NCBI GenBank assembly: GCA_029262415.1
Contig: JAJCZL010000083.1
Location: forward strand, 1-64,000
Origin: Deltaproteobacteria bacterium
GTDB taxonomy: Bacteria; Desulfobacterota; Binatia; UBA1149; JAJCZL01
Length of the DNA: 64,000 nt
Reading direction: 5' to 3'
A program made the translations under genes and the position numbers. How positions within the stretch are numbered: position 1 is the first letter of the stretch; each line of letters starts with the position of its first letter. Of the stretch, positions 22,440-32,100 are shown piece by piece. Below the pieces are notes generated by a model. It was not told the origin of the DNA, made no database searches, and saw only the letters and a list, made by a program, of their open reading frames with translations.

Positions 22440-25400
22440 TGTCGCACAACTAAACGTCTCGGTAGCCTCAACGGGAGTTGAGGCTGCCAGGCGTGCTGTT
22501 CAAGGCCTGGGCGCTTCTTTCACGAAGACCCAGGCCTCGATCATTGCGGTAAATCAGGCCATGGAGTTGGGCACCCGCCTGGTCCGGGGGTCGCAGCGTG
22601 CGTTCGAGGGGCTGCTGGGGCCGGCACTTGATTTCCAGCTTGGGATAATCGGGGTCAGTAAGACGGTCAATGCGACGCCGGCGGCATTCAGCAAGCTGAC
22701 GGATGAGTTGAAGAATCTCGACAAGATCCTCCCTATCGCCACAACGGAGTTACTGGGGATTGGTGAGGCTGCTGGTCAACTCGACATCAAAACTCAAAAC
22801 ATCGAGAAGTTCACCGAGACCATGGTTCGGTTGGGCGTGTCGACGAACCTCGGAACCATCGAAGCTGGTAAGGCTCTGGCGCGGTTCATCAACATTACCG
22901 GATTGCCGCAGGAGGAGATCGATCGCTTGGGCTCGACCATCGTCCAGCTCGGGAACAACTTGGCGACGACCGAGCAGGAGATCGTCACCATGGGGCTCCG
23001 CATCGCCGCTGCGGGTAAGCAGGCAAGACTAGCGGACGCAGATATCCTCGGGCTTTCAGGTACGCTGTCGAGCCTCGGAGTGCGTGCAGAGCTTGGTGGT
23101 ACTGCGGCGAGTCGGGTGCTCCTCGAGATTGCCCAGGCGGCGAACGACAAGAGTGCGAATCTAGAGCGGTTCGCGCAGATCGTTTTCCCGCAGGCAACTG
23201 ACGCCGCATCCAAGTTCTTGGAGCAACTCGAGGGTGGGCAGTCTGGGGAGTTGCTGGTCGGGTTCGCCCGGGGTCTGGATAATCTTGCTCAGTCCGGCGA
23301 GACAGTTCGGGACGTCTTGGGGTCGATTGGTGTCAGCAACTTCAGAAGCATCGATGTGTTCGGACGCCTATCTCAGAATCCGGAGTTGCTCGCGAAGAGC
23401 ATCGAGTTGGCAAATGTTGAGTTCAGGCTGAACCAGGAGTTACTGAAGGAGTCGAACAAGTTCTTTGGTGCGACACGGCTGAAAATCACGGCATTGGGGA
23501 AAGAGATCAACGCTGTCGTTCGCGAAGCGGGCTTGAAGTTCCTGCCTACGCTGGACGCATTCCTCGACAAAACCATTGAGTGGGTCGACGTCAACCAAGA
23601 GTTGTTTGCACAGGATCTCGCGGTTTTCATTCGCGATACTGGACAGGCGGCACTGGCAGCCGCGAGATCGATCGGTCTTCTTGTCGGCGCAATGAACGCC
23701 TTGCCTTCGGCTGAGTTGAAGCTTGGGGTAACCCTAGCGGGCCTGGGGGGGGCGATTGGCGGAGTGCCGGGGGCGGTTGCCGGGGGCAGTTACGCAGCGG
23801 CGATATCCATTCTCAATCGAGGATTGGCTGAGTCCAAGAATATCAGCCAGCGAGCGGATGCTGGGGGGGCGCAGTCGGAGGTTTCTACATTCCAGAAGCT
23901 CCAAGGAGTGATTTCGGAGACTGGGGCTACGGTAACTAAGTTTACTGTTGGTCCATTGGTTGCGCTTGTAAACGAAATGGCGGTCACGCTACCCGCAGCG
24001 TTCCTCGAGGGTGACCTTGCTGCCGTAGAGTTTAAGGACAGCATCTCGTTGACGAAGGAGGAACTCAGAGCGCTTGCGGTTGAGACGAAGACTGCCGCGG
24101 AGGAGTTTGACTCCCTTGCGAGCGCAGAGGCGGCTATTGACTGGGCGGGGAGGCTAGGGCGGGCTCTTGCTGCGGTAGGCATGTCGCTATTCACTCAGGA
24201 CCTTAGAGAAGCAAAGGCGCTATTCGATGCGCTTGGCACGATAGACCCACTCCCTCGTGGATTTGCGCAAACTCCCGAGAGTGGGGTTCGATTCCCACCG
24301 ACTCGAGAGTCTTCAGATATTGCAAATGAGTTTTCCTTAGGTGCGGCGTTGCGGCGGAATGACCCGGTTGGTCCCCCGCTGCCTGAGGGGGTTGGTAGCG
24401 TCCTTCGCATCGAGACCCTGAAGGAGCAGCGAGACCGCCTGCTCGGCGAACTCGCCACATACAACGTGGAACTCGGGAAGTTCCGAGAGTCGATCCTCGA
24501 GGCCATGGTGACCCCTCGGGAGCGTTTTGAGGATGACCTCTCAACGGCGGAGCGGGCATTCGCTAAGCGCCCAGGAGAATTTAAGGAAGTCAAAGCTTTC
24601 TTGTTGAAGCGCTTTGAGGACGAGGAGGGGATTACCGCTGCGCGAGAGCAGGCGAATGCAGAACTCGAGGCTGAGTATCAGGCGCAAGTGGATGACATCG
24701 GGCAGATAATCACAGCCAACCGAACGAGACTTGAGCAGTACGACTTCGAGGTCAACCGCATCGAGGAGTTGGGCAAGGTCCGCGACAAGGTCACCGGTGA
24801 GGCGCTTCTTTCCGAGAAAGAAGTATCGAAAGCGGTTATGCGTTCACGCGACGCCTATGAGGAGCAGGCTAAGGCCTTAGCGCTGAGCATCGATCCGGCG
24901 GCGCGGCTGAATGATCGCATCGAAAACCTGCTTGAGAACGTGCGCGAGTTTCCCAACGTGTTCAGGGATGCGCCCGTAGCCGAAGCCATTCACGATTGGA
25001 CCGAGGCCTACGAAAAGGGCACCGACAAGATGATGTCCGACACCGAGCTCCTGAAGGAGTCGGTCAATGGTTTCGCAAAGGACATCGCCGGATCGTTCAC
25101 CGACCTGATTACGGATGCGGAGTTCAAGTTCGAGGAATTCGTCCAGAACGTCGGGAAGTCGCTGATCCAGCGAGAGTTGACCAACCGAGTCATACAGCCA
25201 TCGCTCACTCGGTTCGACAAATTCATTGATGGGCTTGTGAAGCCAGAGGGAATTACGATTGCGGGATTCGGGGAAACGAAAGTGTCCCAGGAGCAGATCG
25301 ATACGGTCAACAACAGCATTGCGAATCTCGGGGATGGATACGAGAAGGTTGTTCAGGACATGGAGAAGGGAACCACGGGCTTCTTGGGTACGATCCAGAA

Positions 25401-25839
25401 CGGGGCAGAGGGGTTTGTGGGGTGGATACAGCAACTCTTCTCGGGCGGGGGGGGGCAAAGCTTCGGGGAAGCTCTCTTGAGCAATTTAATCCCTGCGTTG
25501 ATTGGAGCCGGGGCGAGTCAGATTGGTAACTCGAATGGGCTTGGGGGGTTGAACGACGCCACCAGTGGATTGACCGATCAGGGGAATGGAACATACCTCG
25601 ACGACTTCGATACGAAGTTCACTACCTCCAGGGCAACTTCAGTTGGTAATTCGACGTCGCCTGGGGGTGGGCCTCCGCCCGTCGTGATTCAAAGTAGCCT
25701 GCAATTCGTCACCCCGAATCCTAAGTCCGCCGGCGATTTTGCAAGGGCAGGGTATCCCGACTTTGAGCGCCAATTGATCGGGTCTGTTCAGTCAGGCGGT
25801 AAGTTGGCGAAAGCAATCAAGGCTGCGGTGCAACCATGA
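22432..25839 (+). CDS. tape measure protein
   Basis: 1135 residues. N-terminal half carries the TP901/PhageMin_Tail-type core (LGIIGVSKTVNATPAAFSKL, LPIATTELLGIGEAAGQLD, QEIVTMGLRIAAAGKQA). Helical stretches follow, and the C-terminus is Gly-rich and hydrophobic (LLSNLIPALIGAGASQIG). It sets tail length; about 1135 residues suggests a tail near 170 nm by the usual 1.5 angstrom per residue rule. Starts in the overlap with the chaperone extension. Confidence 0.9.
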   Translation: MADVAQLNVSVASTGVEAARRAVQGLGASFTKTQASIIAVNQAMELGTRLVRGSQRAFEGLLGPALDFQLGIIGVSKTVNATPAAFSKLTDELKNLDKILPIATTELLGIGEAAGQLDIKTQNIEKFTETMVRLGVSTNLGTIEAGKALARFINITGLPQEEIDRLGSTIVQLGNNLATTEQEIVTMGLRIAAAGKQARLADADILGLSGTLSSLGVRAELGGTAASRVLLEIAQAANDKSANLERFAQIVFPQATDAASKFLEQLEGGQSGELLVGFARGLDNLAQSGETVRDVLGSIGVSNFRSIDVFGRLSQNPELLAKSIELANVEFRLNQELLKESNKFFGATRLKITALGKEINAVVREAGLKFLPTLDAFLDKTIEWVDVNQELFAQDLAVFIRDTGQAALAAARSIGLLVGAMNALPSAELKLGVTLAGLGGAIGGVPGAVAGGSYAAAISILNRGLAESKNISQRADAGGAQSEVSTFQKLQGVISETGATVTKFTVGPLVALVNEMAVTLPAAFLEGDLAAVEFKDSISLTKEELRALAVETKTAAEEFDSLASAEAAIDWAGRLGRALAAVGMSLFTQDLREAKALFDALGTIDPLPRGFAQTPESGVRFPPTRESSDIANEFSLGAALRRNDPVGPPLPEGVGSVLRIETLKEQRDRLLGELATYNVELGKFRESILEAMVTPRERFEDDLSTAERAFAKRPGEFKEVKAFLLKRFEDEEGITAAREQANAELEAEYQAQVDDIGQIITANRTRLEQYDFEVNRIEELGKVRDKVTGEALLSEKEVSKAVMRSRDAYEEQAKALALSIDPAARLNDRIENLLENVREFPNVFRDAPVAEAIHDWTEAYEKGTDKMMSDTELLKESVNGFAKDIAGSFTDLITDAEFKFEEFVQNVGKSLIQRELTNRVIQPSLTRFDKFIDGLVKPEGITIAGFGETKVSQEQIDTVNNSIANLGDGYEKVVQDMEKGTTGFLGTIQNGAEGFVGWIQQLFSGGGGQSFGEALLSNLIPALIGAGASQIGNSNGLGGLNDATSGLTDQGNGTYLDDFDTKFTTSRATSVGNSTSPGGGPPPVVIQSSLQFVTPNPKSAGDFARAGYPDFERQLIGSVQSGGKLAKAIKAAVQP

Positions 25840-26744
25840 GTGACGCCCTCAACCTACTCGATTGGTATCCGGTCCCGTTCCCGTCGAAGATCAACGTCCG
25901 CTACGCACACCGGGGTTATCGAACCAATGGTGCGCTCTCTCCTGGGTCTGATCGAGCACGGTCGGGTAATGAGAAGCGGTTCATCGAGATGGTTTGGAAC
26001 GAGATCTCTCGGGAGCAGGCTGCGCCAATGGTTGCCGACCTTGAGTACTGGGGGACGCAGTCTTCGTTCTTGACGACGATCGGTGGGGAGAATTTGCAGA
26101 TCGGTGGCGGGGCAGCCGACGCTGACTTGGACAAGCTACTGACGTTGTCGGCTACTGGGTCCTACGGCCCCGGGGATCTTCAGTTTCACGCGCATACTAC
26201 GATCCCGCAGCAAATCGTTCGGAATGATGCTGGGTCGTTCATTACCGAGGGGTTTCGGGCTGGGATGACCCTGGTTATTACGAACGCAGCCGCCGCAGCG
26301 AACAACAATTCTTTCTACATCCTGTCCGTTGCGGCGGCGACGATAGACCTCGAACTTTTCTCGCCAGGCCTAACGGCGGGGGCCTCGGATACTACCGCAA
26401 CGCTCAGTGGCTCGTTTGATAATCAGGGGCGGATCCTCGGTGTCTACACGAACCCATCGGTGGCGAGCACCTTGATGATCAAGAAGGGTAGCTTCATCGG
26501 CTTTGCGGTGAACGGCAAGAATGAGCTTCTCCGAGTCCAGAGGGACTTCACAACGGACGCAAATGGGGAGGGGGCTATTTACGCCTCCCAGTATATCCGC
26601 GATCCGCCTGACGCCGACACGGTGGTCTACACGAGGAACGTGCCAATCCGGGTGACCCTGGTTGAGGACCCCGGATACCAACTGACCCGCCCGATTCTTT
26701 ACCAGTTCAGCATTCGCCTCGAAGAGGAGCCGCTCGGGGTATGA
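25836..26744 (+). CDS. distal tail-region protein (putative)
   Basis: 302 residues, beta-rich, directly after the tape measure with ATGA overlap. N-terminus LLDWYPVPFPSKINVRYAHR and KRFIEMVWNEISREQAAPMV fit a ring-forming distal tail protein. The middle (ADADLDKLLTLSATGSYGPG ... NSFYILSVAAATIDLELFSP) resembles the insert in the tail tube protein. Family not fixed. Confidence 0.6.
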   Translation: MSDALNLLDWYPVPFPSKINVRYAHRGYRTNGALSPGSDRARSGNEKRFIEMVWNEISREQAAPMVADLEYWGTQSSFLTTIGGENLQIGGGAADADLDKLLTLSATGSYGPGDLQFHAHTTIPQQIVRNDAGSFITEGFRAGMTLVITNAAAAANNNSFYILSVAAATIDLELFSPGLTAGASDTTATLSGSFDNQGRILGVYTNPSVASTLMIKKGSFIGFAVNGKNELLRVQRDFTTDANGEGAIYASQYIRDPPDADTVVYTRNVPIRVTLVEDPGYQLTRPILYQFSIRLEEEPLGV

Positions 26745-28702
26745 GCTATAGTCGCGCATTTTCACCGGACCTGATTGCCGCACTTCTCGATGCTGATGGA
26801 GAAGACAAGTGGACGATCTGCGTGGAGGCGGAGTTTGGGTCACGCATTGCCGACGACGGCAGTGGTGGGGCGGACACGTCCATTGTGCTCAACGGTACCG
26901 ACATTTTGCTGTTGGCATCGATCGACGGCGGGCAGACCTGGCGCACCGTGCCGCCGGCGTACACCGGGTTCTCCTCTGCGAAGATCCCTGGGCTTGAGGT
27001 CGGACAATCGGTTACGAATACCCAAGTCATACTCCGGGCCCTTTTTCATCGTCCGACGTCAAGGCTGATCTCGGTATCAACGACGGCAAACCTTGAGAAT
27101 GGGGATTCGTTTCTTGGTGCGGCCACATGGGCGACTCTTGACGGGAGCGGGAGTGGCCCAACGACGATCACTGCCCATGGCGTAAAGGTCGCCGGGACTA
27201 GCGTGAGGCCGGCAGGGGAAGCTGGGGCAGGATTTGCTGGAGGTGACGATCAACTCATCTTCAGGAGGTCTCCTGCAGCTAGCCTTGGTCCAAAGGTCGA
27301 GACTAATGTTTCGCGGGGCACAACCGCGGGTCTCAGAGCGCCTTCGGGGGATAGTGCTGACTCCTATTACTTCGAGGCTCAAGACCCCTTCGAGACTGAC
27401 CCTAGCAATCCCCGCTTCGCAGCGGCGGCTTGCGCCTGGGAGGCGTGGATATACGCCGAGGATGAGCCCTCGCAGGAAGAGCACCTGTGCTCCTGGTGGA
27501 CGATCCGAGGTAGATTCGAAGGAGTCGATGGGGTGCAGCATGGCCCATCTGCTGGATTGTTTTTGACGAGCCAGGGCACCTTGCGCTTCGGACCACCAGT
27601 CCCTTCGGAGGTGAACGTACCGGTAGGCCCGGCGGAATCACCTCCGATGACCTGGGCGGGCCGATGGCGGCATGTTTGCTTTTCCTACGACGGTCTAGGG
27701 ATGAAGCTCTATGTAGACGGCACAGTCGTCGCGGTCGCTAGCCTTAGGATCGAGCCCGTCACGCATCACAGTCCGCAGACAATTTATGGCTATGTCCTGG
27801 AGACGGATGGGGATTTCCGTATCGGCAATGACGGGAGGGGGCGAGCGGCGACTTCATTTGTAATTACGGAGTCGAGGCTTTGGGGAAGGTCGATCAATCC
27901 GCAGCGGCTCATGCGGCGACGTCTGAGCGTAGCCGAGGCGGCAATGCTCCATGCCAACGACAATCTGCATGCCTGTTGGCCCTTAATCGACAACGGAAAT
28001 GACATCGCCCCCGATGGTCTACACTTGGCTCCAGAGAACTCGGGGTTTGCATCGAAGGCGCAGTCTTTCTCTGGGTTGATCCCACCTCGTACTCGCGTGA
28101 CGCCTGGAGATCCGCCTCGGAGGGTCGGGTACTGGGACATCAACATGATGGACATCTCGGTCGACTCGAACCTGATCCGGCTTTGTAGTGGCGCTTCGAA
28201 GGTGACCTTTCCTGATGGTAGGGAGTTCACCGCGGCGGGGAATCTTTTGAACATCGGAGGGTCTGTTCGTGAGCGCAGCCAGGTCGATCCGGATCAGGGG
28301 TTGAGTTTTGAGCTCACCGGGCTTGATCCTCAACTTCGCTCGATTGCCATGAATGCTGCGTACCTCAACCGCCCCATCCGGCTTTACCTGGCTACGCAGA
28401 ATGAGGGTGGCGGTTTCGTCGGCGATCCGGTGCTCCTGTGGGAAGGGCGCATGGATCAGATGGTCCCAACGATCCGGACTGAGGGGGAAGGCGACAAGCA
28501 GACTCCGGTGCTGACGATTGGGCTCAAGGCTGAGACTCTATTCGGGGACTTCGCTCGTCCGTCAGCCTATCGCTGGAACAAGGATGGGCACCGCGCGGTG
28601 TTCCCTGACGATGCCGGTATGGATGAAGTTGCGGTCGTAGCCGAACGTCAAGAGTTATGGCCGCGGCAGGCCAATCTCGATGACTCCGAGGCCCCGGAAT
28701 GA
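26741..28702 (+). CDS. DUF2163-like tail hub protein with inserted LamG-type domain
   Basis: 653 residues. The hub part is split: N-terminal LIAALLDADGEDKWTICVEA and WRTVPPAYTGF, then C-terminal VTFPDGREFTAAGNLLNIGG through FARPSAYRWNKDGHRAVFPD, similar to DUF2163-type proteins. Between them (about 225-390) lies a concanavalin/LamG-like domain with the signature GRWRHVCFSYDGLGMKLYVD. The domain may bind surface glycans. Gene order hub, NlpC/P60-like, tip is common in lambda-like tails and gene transfer agents. Confidence 0.65.
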   Translation: MSYSRAFSPDLIAALLDADGEDKWTICVEAEFGSRIADDGSGGADTSIVLNGTDILLLASIDGGQTWRTVPPAYTGFSSAKIPGLEVGQSVTNTQVILRALFHRPTSRLISVSTTANLENGDSFLGAATWATLDGSGSGPTTITAHGVKVAGTSVRPAGEAGAGFAGGDDQLIFRRSPAASLGPKVETNVSRGTTAGLRAPSGDSADSYYFEAQDPFETDPSNPRFAAAACAWEAWIYAEDEPSQEEHLCSWWTIRGRFEGVDGVQHGPSAGLFLTSQGTLRFGPPVPSEVNVPVGPAESPPMTWAGRWRHVCFSYDGLGMKLYVDGTVVAVASLRIEPVTHHSPQTIYGYVLETDGDFRIGNDGRGRAATSFVITESRLWGRSINPQRLMRRRLSVAEAAMLHANDNLHACWPLIDNGNDIAPDGLHLAPENSGFASKAQSFSGLIPPRTRVTPGDPPRRVGYWDINMMDISVDSNLIRLCSGASKVTFPDGREFTAAGNLLNIGGSVRERSQVDPDQGLSFELTGLDPQLRSIAMNAAYLNRPIRLYLATQNEGGGFVGDPVLLWEGRMDQMVPTIRTEGEGDKQTPVLTIGLKAETLFGDFARPSAYRWNKDGHRAVFPDDAGMDEVAVVAERQELWPRQANLDDSEAPE

Positions 28703-29142
28703 CCCGCCCCGAAGGATGGCGTGAGCGACTCGCTGAGTACGTCGCGAGGTCCGAAGACCTTCCGTTTGTTCGTGGTCAAAACTGCTGCGCCCTTTGGGTT
28801 ATCGGTGCAGTGGACGAGATGCTCGGTGAGAGCTTCTCCGAAGGCATCTGCGGGGCGTTCTCGACAGTCGAGGGGGCAAGTGCCCTTATGGCAGGGCGTG
28901 GCTGGGGGACGCTCTGTGAAGCTCTCGTGGATGTTACCGGGGCAACGCGGCTCCCGAAGGCTTCTGACGCCAAAGCGGGGGATGTGCTGTTCGCACAACC
29001 GCTCGCCGACGGTTTCGAGTTTGGGTCGCTGTTCATCTCTTGCGGACAGAACGTCGTAGGTCGAGATGAGGGGCAGCCTGGGGTGGTGAAGGTTCCCTTG
29101 AGGCAGATGCTGACTCTCCCGGTAGAGGCTTACCGTGTTTGA
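28699..29142 (+). CDS. NlpC/P60-like tail peptidase (DUF6950-type)
   Basis: 147 residues. RGQNCCALWVIGAVDEMLG gives the catalytic-type Cys helix of the NlpC/P60 fold; a His further on should complete the site but is not evident, so activity is uncertain. Such proteins sit at the tail tip and are thought to open peptidoglycan during entry. ATGA overlap with the hub gene. Confidence 0.65.
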   Translation: MTRPEGWRERLAEYVARSEDLPFVRGQNCCALWVIGAVDEMLGESFSEGICGAFSTVEGASALMAGRGWGTLCEALVDVTGATRLPKASDAKAGDVLFAQPLADGFEFGSLFISCGQNVVGRDEGQPGVVKVPLRQMLTLPVEAYRV

Positions 29143-32100
29143 CCAGGGGTTCGATCCGAGGACAGGCGAGGCTCGAGCATACAGTGCCGGCGAGGCTCAT
29201 TTTGATCCACGCGAACGACTGTGCGTAAAGGCGGCGCATCCCGGCGCAGCGGAAAGGGTGAAAGCGGCATGGGCTTGGGCTGCTTGCTTGACGCTCACTG
29301 TTAGTTATCTGGTTGCAGCAACTCCGGTAGCTTCGCAGGGGGGTGAGATCATCGTGGCCCTTCTTGTGGGGGCTGGCTACCTTGCCGCCGGGGGCGTGCC
29401 TGCGGCAATTCTTTCTACACTGATCAATGTCGCACTGCTTACTGCAGTTTCCTTCGGACTTCAGGCGCTCAATAAGCCGAAAGGTCGGGGCCAGATCGGA
29501 GGAGGCGACGCCCTCCGGGGCATCTATCGCGATACGGCAGCTCCCGCCGTGATTGCATTTGGAGAAAACGTGCTGTCGGGGCTTTTGATCGAAGCTCGGT
29601 CGGTAAACGAAGACGGCGAAGCAGTGAAGGGTGGTACAGTCATGCACATCGGCCTGGCTATCTGCCAGGGGCCGATCGAAGCAGTCGATGCGATCACCCT
29701 TAACGACCAGCCGCACACCGCTGCGCAATATCGAAACAATGCCCTGTTCATTGAGCAGCTAGGGTTCGCGGACCAGCCTCCACTTCAGGGGCCATTCCGG
29801 CTTGGACCACGCACGATAAATCTCCCCGAAAAATGGAAAGAGAAGGATCGCCGCCTCTCTGGGGTTGCGTACCTTTGGGGGATTTTGCGGCACTCCGTAG
29901 TTGTGTTCCCGACGAATGTTCCAAACATCAGGTGCAGGATCCGGGGTCGGTTGGTTTGGGATCCTCGGGACACGACCCAGAATGCAACCGATGAGACTAC
30001 CTGGCGGTACAGCAACAACGCTGTCTTGGTTATCCTGCACTACTTGATGAACAAGCTGTACGGCCGCGGCGTCCCTTTGGCCCTGATCGATATCGAGAAC
30101 TTCAAGGCCGAAGCCGACAAGTGCGACGACACGTTGACCGTTACTGTCCGGAGAGAGGTCACGGCTGACCAGCCTGAAGAATCCGAAGAGACCATCGAGG
30201 TTCCGAAGTATCGATTCGATGGGTGGTTCCTTTCCGACAGTCGCCCCGATGACATCCTTGGCTCGATGGCCGACACCATCGCTGGAACGGTCACCCCGTA
30301 TCAAGGGAAGTGGACTGTTCGCGTTGGTGCTCCACTGACGGTTGAGACGTGGCCGAACGACACTGTGATCCCGGCTGCCCTTCGCGGGCAGAATGTGAAG
30401 CTCGACGAGAGCCATATCCGCGCCGATGGTGACTTCGAAATCGTGCCGGCTCCGCGAGGCAGGGACCGGGTCAACACCATCGTCGCGTTGTTTCAGAATC
30501 CAGAGAAGGACTATCAGCAGGACACCTCCCCACCGGTGACGCGAGCTGAGTACGTGAGCGAAGATGGCGGCGATGTACTAAAGCGTGAGATCAGCCTCCC
30601 CTTCGTCGCGAACGTGCATCGGGCCCGGTACATCATCCAGCAGATTCTTCTGAAGAATCGACTGGGGCAGCGGATCTCCTGGCCTGGTCGCCCTTCAACC
30701 CTAGTCCTTCCCTTGGCGGGTAGGATCGAAGTCGACAACGAGTTGTTCGGGTTGAGTGCCCAAGACTTCGTAATCGACGAGGTCGACATCGACCCGATCC
30801 GTCGAACGATGGACATGCTCCTGTCGCAATACAGCGACTCGATTTATGCAAATCTCGATGAAGTTGTGGTGCTGCCACCAAGGACGACGCTCCCCGAGTA
30901 CGACAGGGTCGACCCTCCCCAGAGGGTGACTGTCTCTGAGTCGTTGCGAGTCAATCCGGATGGGACGAGGTCTGCGAGGCTTGTGGTCAACATTACGCCC
31001 CCTGAAGACAGCCTCTACGATGGATTCCGGGTGGAGTGGCGCAAGACAACCGAAGTGTTCAATACGCAGAGGATAGGGCTGGTCCCCCAGAGTCGTCGGC
31101 AGTATGAGATCCTAGATCTAGAAGAAGGGGCGTACGACATTCGAGTCTACACCGTGCTTGGGACGCTGTCGTCGACAGCCTTCCTCGCCGGCGGGCGGGT
31201 GACATGGAAGACCTCTGCGCCTCCTGCCCCGACGTCCCTTACGGTGGTGTTCGACCCAAAGACCGCGGCATGGGAGTACACGGTCAGGACCCCGAACCTG
31301 GCTCCGGACATCAAGGACTTTGAATTGCGAATCCTTGATGACACTGGATCATTGGGGGTTGATCTCGAAGGGGAATGGGCACAGGCGTCATTGCTCGGTC
31401 ACGCTCAAGTTCTCGACCGGGGGGGGTTGCAGGTATCTGGGGTTCTAAGGTCCGCACGTCCTTCATTCCTCAAGCTGAAGGATGCTGATGATGCGGACAG
31501 CCGGGTGGTCTACGCAAAGACCCGAGACGCCACTGACTTCTATTCGGCAGGAACTTCGTTTGCCCGACTTACCGTACCTGAAGCTGCTTCCGATGCGCTA
31601 TTCCACAAGCAGTACGCCGAGGATGGATGGTCTGCCGGTCAGATTGTGGACGGCATAGTGGGCGACGATGGATGCCTGACCACGGCGGCTACTGCTCTCT
31701 TTTCAACGGCAGAGGGCAAGGGTGGCTCAAGCCTCTGGGCAACGGGATATCACCAGTTGGTTTTCGTTGGCGAGATCATCGATCTGATCGAAGACAAGGT
31801 GATGCGTTTCGACTTCGATGTTCAGGTATCGGAAGGGACGCTGTATCGCATTGAAATTCGAACTCGGGGAAATCAAGAAGAGGAGTGGGGGCCATATCGT
31901 GCCCCGCGCGGGCGACTGGGCCGCTACGTCGAGTTTCGACTCATTGCGTGGAATCTGACGGGTCGCGCAAAGGTCTCTTCGGTCTCCCTGGTGATTCGAG
32001 ATTCGGTGGACACCGAATACGTCGACAGCTTCGACATGGCTGCAATTACAGGAAGCCGCAGTGAATCGATCGTAGACGACAGTCGCGCTGACTGGATTCT